DNA of 64,000 bases from Candidatus Kapaibacterium sp. (GTDB taxonomy: Bacteria > Bacteroidota > Ignavibacteria > Kapaibacteriales > UBA2268): the NCBI GenBank assembly GCA_937927515.1, contig CALBDO010000006.1, positions 1 through 64,000 of the forward strand. The letters run 5' to 3'. The stretch's first letter is position 1, and each line of letters starts with the position of its first letter. The notes below the pieces were generated by a model. The model ran no database searches, was not told the origin of the DNA, and was given only the letters and a program-made list of their open reading frames with translations. Shown one piece after another: positions 62,239 through 64,000 of this stretch. The translations under genes and the position numbers were made by a program.

Positions 62239-62505
62239 ATGGAGTTTACACAAATTGTTGGCATCTTTGCTGCAATCTTAACAACGTCCGCTTTTGTTCC
62301 GCAAGCTCTTAAAATCATTAAAACAAAAAGCACCAAAGATATCTCCTTGGGAATGTATATAATCTTAACAACTGGAATTCTGTTTTGGCTTATCTATGGT
62401 ATACTTCTAGGCGAACCTCCAATTATTTTTGCCAACTCAATTGGTTTTACTTTGACATTCATAATATTATTGTTAAAAATTCGGTACAGAAATATCAATG
62501 GATGA
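62239..62505 (+). CDS. SemiSWEET sugar transporter (PQ-loop)
   Basis: An 88-residue, three-helix half-transporter of the SWEET family. The PQ motif lies in TSAFVPQALKIIKTKSTKDIS, followed by ILFWLIYGILLG and the asparagine in FANSIGF. SemiSWEETs act as homodimers moving mono- or disaccharides. The start is one base after the YjbQ stop. It overlaps the nadB start by 8 bp, so three genes form a tight operon. Confidence 0.9.
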   Translation: MEFTQIVGIFAAILTTSAFVPQALKIIKTKSTKDISLGMYIILTTGILFWLIYGILLGEPPIIFANSIGFTLTFIILLLKIRYRNING

Positions 62506-64000
62506 AATAAGAACTGAAATATTAATCATTGGCTCTGGAGTTGCTGGTCTTATTGCAGCTTTAACTGCGGCAGAGTTGGGTCGTGAAGTGTTAATAATCA
62601 CCAAGCTTCCAACACTTCTTAGCGGCAATTCCCCTTGGGCACAAGGGGGAATTGTATTTATTGGGAAGAACGATTCACCCGAGAAATTGAAAAAAGATAT
62701 TTTCGAAGCTGGACATTGGCATTGCTGGCCACCAGCTGTCGAAATTCTTGTCGAGCTTGGGCCTAAGCTTGTAAAAGAATTACTAATCGAGAAATACAAA
62801 GTACCATTTGATATGACCGAGAGTGGAGAGTTGCACTTAACCGCCGAAGGTGCCCATTCGGTTCATAGAATTGTTCATTCCAAAGATAAAACTGGAGAAA
62901 TAATCCACACAAAGTTAATTGAAGCTGTTTTAAAACAAAAAAATATCAAATTTCTTGTCGACCACACCGCTGTTGATATTCTAACGCTTTCTCATCACTC
63001 GACCCGTTCGATTGACATTTATGAGAAACCTACCTGTTTTGGGGCTTTTGTTCTGGATAACAAAACTGGAAAAGTTTTTCCTATTTTTGCCTATAAAACT
63101 ATACTTGCAACTGGTGGTCTGGGGCAAATTTATCTTCACACTACAAATCCACCTGAAGCAACTGGCGACGGTATTGCTATGGCATATCGTGCAGGGGTAC
63201 GTTTGTTGAACTTACAATTCATTCAATTCCACCCAACTGCATTCTACCACGAAAGAGAGAGATTCTTAATTAGCGAGGCGGTTCGCGGCGAAGGTGGTAG
63301 ACTAATAGACAAAAACGGCTATGAGTTCATGAAAGACTTCCACGAATTGGGCTCCCTTGCTCCACGTGATATCGTTGCTCGTGGAATACATCAAACTATG
63401 CTTAGAACAAATCACCCTTGTGTTTATCTCGATATTTCACACAAAGATTCTCGATGGATTATTTCGCGATTCCCAACTATCTACAGCAATCTAATGAGAT
63501 ACGGTATCGATATGACAAAGGAGCCAATTCCAGTAGTCCCCGCTGCACATTATTCTTGTGGCGGGATTGGTGTAAGTTTACGAGGCCGTACATCAGTGCA
63601 TCGACTTTATGCCATTGGCGAAGTTTCTTGTACGGGTGTTCACGGGGCTAATCGACTTGCGTCGACTTCTTTGCTCGAGGCAGTGGTTTGGGGTTATAAC
63701 GCCGGTTTGGATGCCTCTGAACTTCACAAAAGCGACGAGTATATTCCCGAAATCTTTCCTTGGAAAGAGGAAAATGAAGAAATAGACCCAGCTCTCATTG
63801 CACAAGATTGGTTGACTATTAAAAATACGATGTGGAATTACGTAGGATTGGTTCGTACAAGAGAGCGTTTAATGAGAGCAACCACAACACTACGGCATTT
63901 ACAAACGGAGATTGAACGCTTCTACCAAAAAGCTAAGATGAACAAAGAAATCTTGCAGTTGCGTAATGGCATTATAACTGCAATTGCCGTTACAAATGCA
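62498..64000 (+). CDS. nadB: L-aspartate oxidase (3' truncated by window end)
   Basis: Oxidises aspartate to iminoaspartate in NAD synthesis. The frame runs from ATG 62498 to the window edge with no stop (501 codons). It begins with the FAD motif ILIIGSGVAGLIAALTAAE, then has NSPWAQGGI, HSVHRIVHSKDKTG, LATGGLGQIY, FIQFHPTAFYH, EAVRGEGGRLID, PAAHYSCGGIG and GANRLASTSLLEAVVWG, all typical of NadB rather than fumarate reductase. The visible part covers the flavin domains and the helical region; the last few residues are outside the window. Confidence 0.95.
   Translation, partial: MDEIRTEILIIGSGVAGLIAALTAAELGREVLIITKLPTLLSGNSPWAQGGIVFIGKNDSPEKLKKDIFEAGHWHCWPPAVEILVELGPKLVKELLIEKYKVPFDMTESGELHLTAEGAHSVHRIVHSKDKTGEIIHTKLIEAVLKQKNIKFLVDHTAVDILTLSHHSTRSIDIYEKPTCFGAFVLDNKTGKVFPIFAYKTILATGGLGQIYLHTTNPPEATGDGIAMAYRAGVRLLNLQFIQFHPTAFYHERERFLISEAVRGEGGRLIDKNGYEFMKDFHELGSLAPRDIVARGIHQTMLRTNHPCVYLDISHKDSRWIISRFPTIYSNLMRYGIDMTKEPIPVVPAAHYSCGGIGVSLRGRTSVHRLYAIGEVSCTGVHGANRLASTSLLEAVVWGYNAGLDASELHKSDEYIPEIFPWKEENEEIDPALIAQDWLTIKNTMWNYVGLVRTRERLMRATTTLRHLQTEIERFYQKAKMNKEILQLRNGIITAIAVTNA

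Noticed and set aside
1-64000. CRISPR arrays, insertion sequences, prophage or integron features
   Set aside because: No direct-repeat arrays, transposase or integrase genes, or terminal repeats were seen on reading through the window.

Overview
The window looks like chromosome from an AT-rich, anaerobic or facultative, heterotrophic bacterium of the Bacteroidota/Chlorobi (FCB) side of the tree, most plausibly an Ignavibacteria/Kapabacteria-like lineage. The reasons are a subtilisin-like protease with a type IX secretion C-terminal sorting domain, a BshC-type bacillithiol gene, a eukaryote-type citrate synthase, an archaeal-type asparagine synthetase, and a complete canonical sulfate-reduction gene set of the kind described for non-phototrophic hot-spring Chlorobi relatives such as 'Candidatus Thermonerobacter'. 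The taxonomic placement is inference; no rRNA is present.

Region 1 (1-4.1 kb): the tail of a TamB-like gene, then qmoA-qmoB. Region 2 (4.1-8.9 kb, minus): a multi-PAS histidine kinase with a stand-alone receiver, and a YceI-like periplasmic protein. Region 3 (8.9-11.3 kb, plus): citrate synthase and malate dehydrogenase, each followed by a clear terminator. Region 4 (11.4-26.8 kb, all minus) is the core: sat-aprB-aprA-[zinc ribbon]-[YkgJ]-qmoC-dsrA-dsrB-dsrD-dsrN-[ferritin-like]-dsrL-dsrC-dsrM-dsrK, fifteen genes in the same direction, broken by strong intercistronic hairpins after aprA, dsrD and dsrC. Together with qmoAB it encodes sulfate activation, APS reduction, quinol-linked electron delivery, sulfite reduction, and DsrC-trisulfide reduction by DsrMK. 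DsrL would add an NAD(P)H link to DsrAB.

Region 5 (27.0-33.7 kb, minus) is a second sulfur module: a MerR regulator with a cysteine-rich tail, a Tat-exported molybdopterin reductase of the polysulfide/thiosulfate reductase type with its FeS and NrfD subunits, two half-size YeeE/YedE sulfur transporters, and a membrane-anchored rhodanese-fold protein. That last protein lacks the catalytic cysteine but ends in its only cysteine. It is followed by gmk. This rhodanese/YeeE arrangement is my best candidate for an undescribed sulfur-relay system.

Region 6 (33.9-64 kb) is mostly housekeeping on both strands: bshC, a flavodoxin-fold oxidoreductase, a fatty-acid hydroxylase, aat, queA, a glycosyltransferase, an MFS carrier, hrcA, a mannose-1-phosphate guanylyltransferase, hutI, an AsnRS-like asparagine synthetase behind a riboswitch-like leader, rplY, prs, tRNA-Gln(UUG), pyruvate:ferredoxin oxidoreductase with a dihydroorotate-dehydrogenase-like partner, infC, a second giant PAS/GAF kinase, dnaX, the T9SS protease, yjbQ, a SemiSWEET and a truncated nadB. 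Pyruvate oxidation (nifJ) and the TCA entry enzymes (gltA, mdh) could supply reductant to the sulfur modules. No CRISPR array, insertion sequence, prophage or rRNA was seen.
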